A stretch of 64,000 bases of DNA from Nonomuraea dietziae. GTDB taxonomy: Bacteria > Actinomycetota > Actinomycetes > Streptosporangiales > Streptosporangiaceae. The position numbers and the translations under genes are program-made. Below the pieces are notes generated by a model. The model was not told where the DNA came from. It ran no database searches and saw only the letters and a program-made list of their open reading frames with translations. The DNA is taken from assembly GCF_014195505.1 (NCBI RefSeq), contig NZ_JACIBV010000001.1:3348001-3412000 (forward strand), in the 5' to 3' direction. Positions 1 to 8,839 of the stretch are shown here, piece by piece (the first letter of the stretch is position 1; the number at the start of each line of letters is the position of its first letter).

Positions 1-820
1 CCATGACGTACTGGCTGCCGATCTTGCTGACCGACATGCCCTCGCCCACCCCGCTGTGCAACCTGGCCGAGTCGGACTCCCTGTCCGACCAGCCGGATCC
101 CGTCCAGTACTGCCAGGGTCCGCCCAGTTCGCCTGCCGGAGCGCGGGCCACGTGCGCGAACTTGGCGCCTTCCGCGTACTCGCTGCCGTAGATGTAGCTG
201 AAGCCGCCCTCTTCCAGAAGAGCCGACCCCCAGCCCATGTCGGCGTTGACCGGGAGCATCCGTACCGAAGAAAGTGTCAGGTCGGGCAGCGTGAACGTGG
301 CCAGGGCGGTGCCCTGCCTGGCGAATCCCAGGGGCGGGTTGTCCTCGGTCTTGATGTACCTGCCGTAGATGACCTTGAGCTGGTTTCCCTCGACCGTGCC
401 GTCGCCGACCCAGAAGAAGTCGTCGGCGTGTTCTGGGGTGTCCACCAGCGCGGTGGGCGCCTGGGCGGTTCCGCCGTGCAGGGTGGGGCCGAGCGTCGTG
501 CCGCTCTGCACGACCATTGAGTTGTTGATGAACGGGGCGTCGCGCGGGCGGGAGAAGTCGGCGTTCACCTCGCCCAGGAAGGTGTCCGCGTAGATCCAGG
601 CGATTCGCCCGTCAGGCAGCGGGATGGTGACGGTGGCGTCGCCGCCGGTCCAGTGCCCGCCCTGGTTGCCGTAGGCACCCCACATCACGGCCATGTCGGT
701 TGCCGGGATCGTGGCGGCGGCCACCTGGGTGTTCGCGGAGGCCGGCGCGGGCGCCACCACCGGCGCCAGGAGAAGGGCCGTGGACAGGAAGGTCGCTAGT
801 AATCGTCGAATTCTGGGCAT
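1..820 (-). CDS. Secreted DUF5005/DUF4185-like protein (partial)
   Basis: The reading frame is open from an ATG at 820 to the left edge, so the C-terminus is missing (273 codons visible). A GGAG ribosome binding site sits just upstream. The first 30 residues are a signal peptide (MPRIRR, a hydrophobic core, then APASA), so the product should be exported. The mature part has the motif WGAYGNQGGHWTGGD, then a Y-A-D-T-F-L-G segment, and F-I-N-N-S; these resemble the beta-propeller, glycosidase-like DUF5005/DUF4185 families of actinomycetes. I infer a secreted carbohydrate-active or carbohydrate-binding protein. The family name is from memory of motifs and is not certain; substrate unknown. Confidence 0.7.
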   Translation of the reverse strand, partial: MPRIRRLLATFLSTALLLAPVVAPAPASANTQVAAATIPATDMAVMWGAYGNQGGHWTGGDATVTIPLPDGRIAWIYADTFLGEVNADFSRPRDAPFINNSMVVQSGTTLGPTLHGGTAQAPTALVDTPEHADDFFWVGDGTVEGNQLKVIYGRYIKTEDNPPLGFARQGTALATFTLPDLTLSSVRMLPVNADMGWGSALLEEGGFSYIYGSEYAEGAKFAHVARAPAGELGGPWQYWTGSGWSDRESDSARLHSGVGEGMSVSKIGSQYVM

Positions 821-1018
821 GGGGCAGCTCCGGATGGCGTGAATCGGGGGGTACCAGAGGAGGTGAGCGGATCTGAACCAGAGGCTAAGGGATCTTTCCC
901 GTCGACGAGAAGACCTTTGTTCTGATTTCTCAGGATGTCCGGACAAAACGCCCGTCGTTGACCTTTCCCTCGGGTGAAGCGGCAGGCTCATCGGCACCGG
1001 CTGGGGTGGGGAGAAGTG

Positions 1019-1225
1019 GTGCGACTGCTGACGATCGGGACGTTCGCGCAGGTCGCGAGGCTCTCGCCGAAGGCGTTGCGGCCCTACGACGAACTCGGGC
1101 TGCTGGCGGCCGGCCGCGGTGGACGGCGAGTCCGGATGCCGGTTCTACGATCCGGCGCAGCTGGAGCGGGCCCGGTTGATCGCCTGGCTTCGGGCGGCTG
1201 GGCATGTCGTTGGCGCGGATCGGGT
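1019..1225 (+). pseudogene. MerR-family regulator, frameshifted remnant
   Basis: From a GTG at 1019, behind a GGGGAGAAG sequence, the frame encodes the N-terminus of a MerR winged helix-turn-helix (TIGTFAQVARLSPKALRPYDELGLL). At about 1110 the match jumps to another frame (DGESGCRFYDPAQLERARL and on to IAWLRAAG), and near 1200 to a third (MSLARIG). These are consecutive pieces of one MerR DNA-binding domain, so at least two single-base indels have destroyed it. Nothing recognisable as the effector-binding half follows. A dead regulator. Confidence 0.75.
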
Positions 1226-1783
1226 GGATCGTGGTCTTGGCCACGACGCGGGTCTCGTCGGCGATCTCCTTGCGCCGTTCGGCGTCGTCCGGAACCGACC
1301 GTGCGGCCCAGTGCTTCTTGGCCTGGCACGGCCAGATCGTGCATCCGGGCGCAGGGCGTGGCCGGGCCATCCCAAGAGCGCATTTGGTGCTGCGCTATAT
1401 GGATAGCCGACGCCATGGAACTTTCATATGCTCCACTCCCAAGTAACAGCAGCGAACAACACGAAAGCTCCCGGTCTCCAAACATTCAGCCGCTCACCGC
1501 TTCGGGTCGTCAGGCGCCGCTCGCCCGGGAAGGAGCCTGTGACGAGACTGATCGTGGAAGTGCGCGCAGTAGTGCGGCACCCGTTGTAGTCATATTGCTC
1601 TCATCGCCCGGGCCGGCCGATTGAATTCTGAGCACATCAGAATGGCTCACGCCGCAATCAGTGCGGGGGTCCATGTGCCAACCTGAACGCAACGGCCGAT
1701 TCACCGCAGCCGAAAAGGTCCTCCGAGACAAACGGCCGCCACCTTCTTGGTGCAAGTATTCCGGTTTTGGAAGGAATAGTTTG
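1226..1783. other. Non-coding or decayed stretch with one palindrome
   Basis: No convincing gene is visible between the broken MerR gene and the epoxide hydrolase gene. At 1625-1643 lies an inverted repeat, ATTCTGA / TCAGAAT separated by 5 bases, which could be an operator in the epoxide hydrolase promoter region. The regulator that would bind it is not identifiable. Confidence 0.4.
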
Positions 1784-2929
1784 ATGATCAACCCGTTCCG
1801 CATCGACATCCCGCAGGACGAGCTGGATGACCTACGAGACCGGCTCGCCCGTACCCGCTGGAGCGCCGAGATCGGTGGCCAGGGTTGGAGCCGCGGCGTC
1901 CCGACCGGCTACCTGCGGCAGCTCGCCGCCTACTGGGCCGACGGCTACGACTGGCGCAAGCACGAGGCCAGGCTGAACGACCTGCCCCAGTTCACCACCG
2001 ATATCGATGGACAGACCATCCACTTCGCGCATATTCGCTCTCTCGAGGCCGAGGCCACCCCGCTGATGCTCATCCACGGCTGGCCCGGCTCGATCGCCGA
2101 GTTCCTGGACGTCATCGGCCCTCTGACCGACCCGCGCTCCTACGGCGGCGCCCCTGACGACGCTTTCCACCTGGTGATCCCCTCTTTGCCCGGGTTCGGC
2201 TTCTCCGGTCCGATGTGCGATGCGGGCTGGACGCACGGCCGCATCGCCGGCGCTTTCACCGAGCTGATGCACCGGCTCGGCTACTCTCGCTACGGCGTGC
2301 AGGGCGGCGATGTCGGCGCCTTCGTCGCCCCGGCCATGGGCCGCCAAGATTCCGAGCATGTACTCGGCGTGCACGTCAACGCCCTGGTCACCTTCCCGAT
2401 CGGGGCCGACGGTGAGATGGACGGCCTGACCGAGTCCGAACAGGAGCGGCTGGCGCGCCTGGAGCACTGGCAGCAGGAACAGAGCGGCTACGACAAGCTC
2501 CAAGGCACCCGCCCGCAGACCCTGGGACACGGCCTGAACGACTCCCCAGCCGGCCAGCTCGCCTGGATCGTCGAGAAGTTCAAGGAATGGACCGACAGCG
2601 CCGCCGACCTACCCGAAGACGCCGTCAACCGCGACGCCATCCTCACCGACGTCAGCATCTACTGGTTCACACAGACCGGCGCCTCCTCGGCCCACCACTA
2701 CTACGAGGCCCACCACGACCCCTCGGCCTGGGCGCCACGCGAACCCGGGACCGTGCCCACCGGCGTAGCGGTCTCCCTCACCCAGGACGTCGCCATCCGT
2801 CGCTTCGCAGAACGCGATCACAACGTCGTGCACTGGACCGAATTCGAGCGCGGTGGACATTTCCTGGCCATGGAACAGCCCGGCCCGTTCGTCGCCGACG
2901 TGCGCGAGTTCTTCCGCTCCCTGCGCTGA
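1784..2929 (+). CDS. Epoxide hydrolase (EHN-type alpha/beta hydrolase)
   Basis: A 381-residue cytosolic protein; the ATG at 1784 is chosen because a GGAAGGAAT ribosome binding site precedes it and the family's N-terminus starts here (INPFRIDIP). Residues 1-75 are the EHN domain (DELDDLRDRLARTRW, then YLRQLAAYWADGYDWR). The alpha/beta-hydrolase core follows: oxyanion motif HGWPG at about 98-102, LPGFGFSG at about 135, nucleophile Asp176 in QGGDVGA, and catalytic His at about 359 in GGHFLAMEQP. The family opens epoxides to vicinal diols through an ester on the Asp. Length is normal and the triad is intact, so it should be active. Substrate unknown: xenobiotic or a secondary-metabolite epoxide. 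Confidence 0.92.
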   Translation: MINPFRIDIPQDELDDLRDRLARTRWSAEIGGQGWSRGVPTGYLRQLAAYWADGYDWRKHEARLNDLPQFTTDIDGQTIHFAHIRSLEAEATPLMLIHGWPGSIAEFLDVIGPLTDPRSYGGAPDDAFHLVIPSLPGFGFSGPMCDAGWTHGRIAGAFTELMHRLGYSRYGVQGGDVGAFVAPAMGRQDSEHVLGVHVNALVTFPIGADGEMDGLTESEQERLARLEHWQQEQSGYDKLQGTRPQTLGHGLNDSPAGQLAWIVEKFKEWTDSAADLPEDAVNRDAILTDVSIYWFTQTGASSAHHYYEAHHDPSAWAPREPGTVPTGVAVSLTQDVAIRRFAERDHNVVHWTEFERGGHFLAMEQPGPFVADVREFFRSLR

Positions 2930-2935
2930 TCGTCC

Positions 2936-2967
2936 GTACCGCCGCCTCACACCGGTGGCGGCGGTAC
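2936..2967 (+). terminator. Hairpin terminator after the epoxide hydrolase gene
   Basis: A perfect 11-bp inverted repeat, GTACCGCCGCC / GGCGGCGGTAC with a 10-base loop, starts 6 bases after the stop codon. There is no long T run, as is common for actinomycete terminators. Confidence 0.75.
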
Positions 2968-3018
2968 GCGAGAACTCCGGGCCATCCGATCTCCGATGAT
3001 GTCTTCATCGTTGATCTA

Positions 3019-3205
3019 CGGGTTGCGCACAGAGACAAGCATTCCGCCAGGCAGGCAGCTCTTGCCCGTGGGCCTGTGGGTGTAGGGATGCTCCGCCATC
3101 GCCGGCGGGACCTTGGCGCCGTCGATGGTGATGCCGAGCGCGACCACGCAGGTGGCCTCGCCAAAGTGCACCCGTCCGCCGTGAACGCGACCAAGTCCAG
3201 GGCTT
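3019..3205 (-). pseudogene. IS256 (mutator)-type transposase fragment
   Basis: The minus strand encodes VHFGEATCVVALGITIDGAKV and then P, preceded in another frame by LVAFTADG. This is the conserved catalytic core of IS256-family transposases (usually ...DGVHFGE..CVVALGI..DG.K). Only about 60 residues remain, there is a frameshift, and a stop follows shortly. It lies directly against ISAs1-type remains, so two old insertions have fused. Confidence 0.65.
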
Positions 3206-3234
3206 CGATGCTCGTGCGCGGTGACCGCGGATCA

Positions 3235-3736
3235 GGGCGGCGAGCTGGGCGTGGTGACGATCTGCCGGGCGTGGGCGTGCTGGTTGTGCAGGGCGTTCAT
3301 CGTGATCTTGAGGTCCGGCTCGGGCACCGGGGGCGTGAACACGGGATGGCAGGCGGCAGTGTCGAAGGCGTCGCCGTCCAGGCGGGACGAGTAGCCGTCC
3401 CAGTGTGCTGGCGGCCGGCCGTATGGTGCCGGGTAGGCCGGCTCGGGCGCGCAGGTCTGGCTCGTATCCGGCGATGAACCGGGTGATCTTCGTCAGGGAG
3501 GTTGCTCCGCCGAGCAAGGCGAGCAGGGATAACGCCAGCGGGCCGAGCCGGTGGCGGCGTCCCCGGCGGCTGCGTGGGTCCGGGATCGTGTCCAGGACTT
3601 CGGCCAGGGTGGGGAGACCGGGTCGGTCGGCGACGGTGACGTGCTCCAGGTGGCGGGCGAGCACACCGATCGGGGATGATGGCGTGCGAACGCGGCCCCT
3701 GTTCTTGATCGACTGGCTCGGACAAGCGACGATCAT
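3235..3736 (-). pseudogene. ISAs1-family transposase N-terminal remnant
   Basis: The frame encodes LAEVLDTIPDPRSRRGRRHR, then LGPLALSLLALLGG and ITRFIAGYEPDLRARAGLP, the N-terminal DDE_Tnp_ISAs1-associated region. At about 3390 the match moves frame (RLDGDAFDTAA), as expected for the next segment, so an indel is present. The DDE catalytic domain is not recognisable. No terminal inverted repeats were identified. A dead fragment. Confidence 0.7.
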
Positions 3737-3794
3737 TGGGGTCGTCGATTGTCATCTGCAGCCCTGATTGCGCGGCGAGGTCAGGCGTGAGGCC

Positions 3795-4790
3795 TCACCG
3801 TGACCCGTGAAGGGTGCTGGAGGGCGATCGGCCATATGTCTCCCTGTAGAGGCAGGAGAAGCGGCCCAGATGCGTGAAACCCCAACGCAGGGCCACTTCG
3901 GTGACAGTGGTCCGAGTACCTGTCTGGGCGATGCGCACCAGGTCGGCATGGGCGTGCGCCAGTCGCACCTGGCGCAGGTAGGCGAGAGGCGTGGTTTGCA
4001 GGTGATTGCGAAAATCGCGTTGCAGGGTGCGGACGCTCACCCTGGCCGCGGTGGCGATGTCTCCTAGAGTGATCGGTTCAGCGGCGTGTTCTTCGCAGAA
4101 GCGGCGCGCGCGTCGAAGTGCTGCGGGGGTCGCTGGGGCACTGGGGTCACCGATGTCGGCAGAGTAGGTATGGGGCTGTGAGCCGACCAGAGTATGCAGC
4201 AAAAACTGCTCGAAATGGTGTTCGGCGAGAGATGAAGCCGCAAAGGGAAACGATTGGCCTGCCGTAGCCGGGCGGGAAAGTGCGGTGAGTACTCGACCCA
4301 GGGGGCTCTCATCGATGACTTGCGGCTCGAAGTACATATCCTTTTTCGAGGCATCACCGAGCTGATCCTCAAGGACCCGATCGATGAGCACCTCAGGAAT
4401 CTGGATGATCACGACATCGTGATCGACGCTCCAGTTCATGTCGATGCGCTGCCGCGGGCCGATGATGGTAAGCGGTGCAGCGACATCCTGGCCCCCGACC
4501 ATTAGTCGTCCACCACCGATCAGCGGCACATGAATGTTGTAGAACTCGGGCAGCTCTGGTACTTCGACCCGGATTTCCGCCCCGTACGCCAGTGTGTGCA
4601 AGACGATGTTCCCGCGGTGTAAAAGCCTGTACCGGCCACCGTCTGGATGAGTTTTGATGACCTTGAGGCCGTGCGGCGAGAAGTTCTGCGAGACCTGCAC
4701 CCGCATTTCCTCTACGTCGCCTCTGAACATCGAGTCATGCGCGGATGAACCCGGAAGGCTTACCAAGCTCCGTGATCTCACTTCATTCAT
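3795..4790 (-). CDS. AraC-family transcriptional regulator
   Basis: A 331-residue cytoplasmic regulator. The ATG at 4790 (MNEVRSRS) is preferred over a TTG 13 codons upstream because a purine-rich GGGAGCGGGGG lies just before it. The N-terminal half (to about residue 200) is a cupin-type AraC-binding-like domain. The C-terminal 100 residues carry the two helix-turn-helices: ITLGDIATAARVSVRTLQRDF, and TVTEVALRWGFTHLGRFSCLY followed by R-E-T-Y-G-R-S-P. Both HTH signatures are intact. It has no partner gene in an obvious operon; the neighbours are IS remains downstream and a 0.9-kb empty stretch upstream. Effector and target unknown. Confidence 0.92.
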   Translation of the reverse strand: MNEVRSRSLVSLPGSSAHDSMFRGDVEEMRVQVSQNFSPHGLKVIKTHPDGGRYRLLHRGNIVLHTLAYGAEIRVEVPELPEFYNIHVPLIGGGRLMVGGQDVAAPLTIIGPRQRIDMNWSVDHDVVIIQIPEVLIDRVLEDQLGDASKKDMYFEPQVIDESPLGRVLTALSRPATAGQSFPFAASSLAEHHFEQFLLHTLVGSQPHTYSADIGDPSAPATPAALRRARRFCEEHAAEPITLGDIATAARVSVRTLQRDFRNHLQTTPLAYLRQVRLAHAHADLVRIAQTGTRTTVTEVALRWGFTHLGRFSCLYRETYGRSPSSTLHGSR

Positions 4791-5710
4791 GGTCTGGATC
4801 CCCCGCTCCCGTCGGCTGGACCTAGCCAATTGGCCGGACAGAGGCCTGTCAAGCGATCTGGCCTGTGTATTCTCCGCTTCGATCTGATCTATGTTAACCG
4901 ATTAGATCTCCGCAAATGGAGTCGCAAGTTGTCCACGACGTGCCGCCGCCCGCAGCGCTCGACGATTGATGTTCACCCTGGGAGGACGTTGGCAGCGGGG
5001 CGCGGTGAGAACTGTCGGCCGACTGCGATGACCGCAGCGACGGCAAAAGATCGAAGGCGTGGAAGCGCATTTCGCCTCTTCAGACATGGGCAGCCGACGG
5101 GCTTGCCGGCTGCCATCCCGGGCGCGCTTTCTCCTTGTTCTCGGGTCATTGACCGGGAACGTCTAAGGCCGTGCCGCAGATCTGCGCAGGGGGCCGTTCC
5201 GTTCCGCCCCCTCTCGAATTCGACGACCAGCGCGTAGGACTGCAGTAGTAGTGCTGGGCCAAGCCCTGTCGGCCGGGCGTCGTCAACCTTCCACCCAGCC
5301 AGTGCACCGCGCGGGCGGCGGTCGACAGCAACTGCTGAGGGCTTGCTCGGTGCGGAAGCGGCCCCGGCACAGCGCGGCCACGTCGTCGCGCAGGTACTGG
5401 ATCAGCCTGTGCGGCCGTGCTGGCCCCGTCGGTGATCACGGCGAGGCGGCCGGACACCTTGGCGAACACGCACACGCCGACCCTAAGCGAGCTACAGCCG
5501 CTCGCCCGTTGACATAGGAGTGTCAGGCCGGGGGAACCGTCCGGAGCGAACAGCACGAAAGCCGAACCTAGAAGTCCAGGTCAGAGCCTCGTTAAGTTCT
5601 GGCACCGGACAGGCACCGAACCGCTCCTGGAAGTCGCCGGGGTGTGGATCAGCGCCCACGACTGCCCGCCCCTTTCACCCGGGCACCCGGACGACGGTTT
5701 CGGCCCTTGA
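4791..5710. other. 920-bp stretch without a recognisable gene
   Basis: Short open frames exist on both strands, but none has a family motif, a convincing ribosome binding site or a consistent frame. On the minus strand around 5240-5560 broken segments such as VGVCVFAKVSGRLAVITDGAS look protein-like but switch frame repeatedly. This is probably a decayed gene that I cannot name. Confidence 0.4.
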
Positions 5711-6727
5711 CTAGACCCCTCTCGCGAGCAGTTCCTTGAGCGCGTTGTCGATGAACTTCGTGTCCACCGGGTTGAGTCCGCCTCCGGCGAAGTGCCCCCA
5801 CGAGCCGGGAATGGTCCGCAGTTCCGCGTTGGCCATGTGGGCGACCTCCCACTCGTTGTCCTCAGGCGGGAAGTAGAGATCCTGCTGGGCCGGCATGACG
5901 ATCGCCGGCGCGCGGATCGCCGCGAGTGCCTCCTCGACGCCGCCGAACCCCGGGGTCTTGCCGATATCGGCGTTCTGCCAGGTCCAGAGCATGGCAAGGA
6001 GGTTGTTCGCGTCGCGCTTGACGAACAACCCCTCCCAGAAGCCGACGAGGAAGTCCTCCAGGGAGCCGTAGCCGAGCGGCTCACGCTCGTAGATCTTCTC
6101 CCGGTAGAACTGCTGGCAGAAGCCCCAGCCGGCGTAGACGCGGGCCATCGCCCGCAGCCCGACCCCCGGCTGCTCGCGGTACCAGCCGTTGTTCCACCCC
6201 GCGTCGGCGGTGAGCGCGGCTTTGACGCCCTCGAGGAAGACGATGTTGTGAATGCTGGTCTTCGCCGAGCCGCAGAAGGGGAGTATCCGCCGGACCGTCT
6301 CGGGGTAACTGAGCGCCCACTGGTAGGTCTGCCCGGCACCCATCGACCAGCCGGTGACGAGTTCCAGCCGCTCGATGCCGAACCGCTCGGTGATGAGACG
6401 GTGCTGGACCCGGACGTTGTCGTACATCGTCACGTTCGGGAACCGTGGCCCGTCGTGCGGCGGCGGGGTGTTGCTCGGCGACGACGAGAGGCCGTTGCCG
6501 AACATGTTGGGGATGACGATGAAGTACCTCGACGGATCGAGCGCCATGCCCTCGCCGATGAGCCATTCGTTGTCATAGTGCTGGCCCGAGTACCACGTCG
6601 GATAGACGATCGCGTTGCTCTTGTCAGCGTTGAGCTCGCCGTAGGTCTTGTAGGCCAGCTTGGCGTCGCGCAGCGTGGCGCCGTTCTGCAGTTGGATGTC
6701 ACCCGGTTCGAAGAGGTCGTAGTCCAT
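5711..6727 (-). CDS. Alpha/beta-fold hydrolase of the MetX-like (acyltransferase) type
   Basis: A 338-residue cytosolic protein. The ATG at 6727 is chosen because AAGGAGG lies 7 bases upstream; longer upstream reading is resolvase debris. The sequence follows the homoserine O-acetyltransferase-like branch: N-terminal DYDLFEPGDIQLQNGATLRD, then AKLAYKTYGELNADKSNAI, VIPNMFGNGLSSSPSNTP, nucleophile Ser128 in GWSMGAGQTY, an Asp in PAQQDLYFPPEDNE, and a His in GSWGHFAGG. Members lacking strict MetX features are usually annotated as alpha/beta hydrolases. The triad is intact. It stands alone, so the substrate cannot be told from context. Confidence 0.9.
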   Translation of the reverse strand: MDYDLFEPGDIQLQNGATLRDAKLAYKTYGELNADKSNAIVYPTWYSGQHYDNEWLIGEGMALDPSRYFIVIPNMFGNGLSSSPSNTPPPHDGPRFPNVTMYDNVRVQHRLITERFGIERLELVTGWSMGAGQTYQWALSYPETVRRILPFCGSAKTSIHNIVFLEGVKAALTADAGWNNGWYREQPGVGLRAMARVYAGWGFCQQFYREKIYEREPLGYGSLEDFLVGFWEGLFVKRDANNLLAMLWTWQNADIGKTPGFGGVEEALAAIRAPAIVMPAQQDLYFPPEDNEWEVAHMANAELRTIPGSWGHFAGGGLNPVDTKFIDNALKELLARGV

Positions 6728-6834
6728 TGGAGGCCTCCTTGCCGATCGCCGATCTCGGCACCCCATTCCTCTGGCCGCAGTTTCACAGTAATCCCCACGA
6801 CAGGGCGTCAGGGTGAGCAGGGTGACGGGGAGCG

Positions 6835-7081
6835 TGGACACGCGCTGTTGCCACGCCTCACAGTCGCGTGGCGACCGCGACAGCCGGTCGAGCAGCGGCC
6901 TTCAATGTGTCGCCCGCGCGCAGCAGCCGCAGCGCCCGGTCGAGCTCGGGCCGAGACGCTTCCGCGCCACTCGCCTTGTCCAGATGGATGTGGTCGCAGT
7001 CGACACTGGCCCGCAGCAGGGCATCGATCTGGTAATCGAAGTCTGGCCGGCGGTGGACACCCGGGCCTATCCGCAGAGCAT
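6835..7081 (-). pseudogene. Serine recombinase (resolvase) remnant
   Basis: From an ATG at 7081 the minus strand reads M-L-C-G-stop-ARVSTAGQTS; a TAG replaces the Tyr of the canonical GYARVST motif that holds the catalytic Ser. The frame then shifts to DYQIDALLRASVDCDHI with HLDKASGAEASRPELDRALR and LLRAGDT, and shifts once more to LDRLSRSPRD. All are consecutive parts of the Tn3 resolvase/invertase catalytic domain. One nonsense codon and two indels mean it is dead, and the DNA-binding C-terminus is missing. It marks a former transposon or mobile element. Confidence 0.8.
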
Positions 7082-7297
7082 GTGTCGGAATCTACCGACC
7101 CGATCGGTCATCGACATTGAAAGTCGACATGGCTTCTCGACACATGCCAGCTGCGGCTCCGCGATCGGCTCGGCCAGTGTCGACGGACGGTCGTTTCCCG
7201 ACACTCACGAGCGTCTACGGGCCTGCCGTTGTGCCGGCCGAAATCGCGCGGATAGCTCGTCCACGGGTCGGCCTCCTCGACCCGCTCGTGGGACCCG

Positions 7298-7984
7298 ATG
7301 GTTCCGCTGCTGACCAAGTCCCATCGCGTCATCCGGATCGACCTGCTCGGGCACGGCCGGTCCGCCAAACCGGCCGGCCCCAGTTATGCGATCCCGGACC
7401 AGGCACGTCGAGCCGCCGTGGCACTGGACCGGCTCGGCGTCAAGCGCGCCATCGTGGCTGGTCATTCCAGCGGCGGCTGCAGCGCCACAGCCCTCGCCGA
7501 ACAGCGACCCGACCTGGTGACCGCGCTCGCGCTCATCAACACCGGACCCAGCCTGGACGCCTTCATCGCACCGCAGTCCGCCGCAATCGCACCCTCGCAG
7601 TGGCCGCCGACCGACGAGCAGATCCGCCGGTTTGCGAGCACCGGTTTCAGCCGCGCCGGCTACCAGATCCCACGCGAGCTCCTGAACGAGGTGCACGCTA
7701 TGACCTACCACACGCTCACCATGACGATGGGGGCCACCCGCGACTACATGGAGCAGCAGGCGCTTCCGGATCGGCTGATGGTCCTCGGTAAGCCGCTGCT
7801 GGCGATCTTCGGCGAGGACGACCGCAGATGGCGATCCTCCTCCGCCGCCGACTACCGCGCTGTTCCGGGCGCGACAGTCGAGTTGCTGCCCGGTCTCGGA
7901 CACTCACCCATACTCGAGGATCCGCCGCGGACCGCCGCACCCCTCCTGGCCTTCACCGCGATCCACGCCGCGCAGGCGGACTGA
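7298..7984 (+). CDS. Alpha/beta hydrolase, 5' end probably frameshifted
   Basis: A 228-residue frame from the ATG at 7298. Motifs: DLLGHGRS near residue 18, nucleophile Ser in GHSSGG near 58, acid in FGEDDRR, and His in GLGHSP near 205. In the same frame just before the ATG, 7256-7297 encodes LVHGSASSTRSWDP, the oxyanion-hole segment every such hydrolase needs, but a TAG closes this frame immediately upstream and no start codon is available. The likely N-terminus (VYGPAVV) is in another frame. So the gene most likely has an indel near 7250 and is a pseudogene, or a truncated protein is made from 7298. Confidence 0.6.
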   Translation: MVPLLTKSHRVIRIDLLGHGRSAKPAGPSYAIPDQARRAAVALDRLGVKRAIVAGHSSGGCSATALAEQRPDLVTALALINTGPSLDAFIAPQSAAIAPSQWPPTDEQIRRFASTGFSRAGYQIPRELLNEVHAMTYHTLTMTMGATRDYMEQQALPDRLMVLGKPLLAIFGEDDRRWRSSSAADYRAVPGATVELLPGLGHSPILEDPPRTAAPLLAFTAIHAAQAD

Positions 7985-8348
7985 ACGAGACGATGAGCCG
8001 TATCCATTCTGATCAGGCGGTTGGTGGTGGCATTCGGTCCACCTCGATCGTCTCGGGCGGGCCGCGGCGTACTCCATCCGGGCGTCGATTGGCAGGAATG
8101 CAGCGCTTTTTGGCTCCTTGGGATCTAGTGCCCAATATCTTACTACGCTACTTTGCCAGAAAGCACATTAACTGCATCGCAGACCAGTCAATCTATCGGC
8201 GAATACGCGATGCCGCCGATCCGGCGGTTCACCAGAATGCACGGGGAGGGCCGTCAGCACAATCACATTGACATTCGAAGGAACGTGCAGCTTCGACGTG
8301 GAACCACCAACATCACTCAATTTTTGGTGACTCGTAGATGGGAAAAGG
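7985..8348. other. Intergenic region, AT-richer than its surroundings
   Basis: No gene is seen. The 8130-8340 part is clearly lower in GC than the flanks and probably contains the promoter of the small secreted protein at 8349. I could not pick a confident -35/-10 pair. Confidence 0.35.
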
Positions 8349-8726
8349 ATGAGATTCCGGCGAATTATCATGATTCTCACAGTCGCGCTAGGGCTCCTCA
8401 TGCCATGGTCCTCGGCGGCGTCGGCAGCACCGGAAGCATCTACCGCCTCGGCTGCGGCTGACTGCAACGGGTACCAGCCGTACGCCTATCCTCCGAGCCG
8501 GAACGGAGATGTGATCTCCGGAATCGGCGGATGCGGCAACCAAGCCGTCACGGTGGAGATCTGGATCGACGTGCCTGGACCCGACGTAAGGGCAGGCTGC
8601 TGCCCCCGAGGCACCAGCCCGGTCACCGCATACGCCTACTGCAGCAGGACCGGCCCCGGAAACTACTACACGCTGGCCAGGACAACGGCCGGTGACAGAG
8701 AATCCGCGCGAAGGTGGCTTTGCTAG
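8349..8726 (+). CDS. Small secreted six-cysteine protein
   Basis: A 125-residue protein with a clear signal peptide (MRFRRIIMILTVALGLLMPW, ending SAASAAP). The mature part of about 95 residues has six cysteines (at C in DCNG, GGCG, GCC, AYCS and the final WLC), an even number consistent with three disulfide bonds outside the cell. It is rich in Tyr, Pro and Gly. A GGGAAAAGG sequence abuts the ATG. I do not recognise a family. It stands alone between a hydrolase and transposase remains, in a lower-GC pocket, so it may be horizontally acquired. Possible roles include a small inhibitor, toxin or wall-associated protein; none is supported. Confidence 0.65.
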   Translation: MRFRRIIMILTVALGLLMPWSSAASAAPEASTASAAADCNGYQPYAYPPSRNGDVISGIGGCGNQAVTVEIWIDVPGPDVRAGCCPRGTSPVTAYAYCSRTGPGNYYTLARTTAGDRESARRWLC

Positions 8727-8839
8727 CTGGTACCGCACCAGCCGACACCGCTACTAGGTGAACATGGCTACATGCCGACTGGCGCCGAAACGCCGCAACG
8801 CACGGCGTCGCATTTACTGTGCTGTCCACAACCGGCGTC

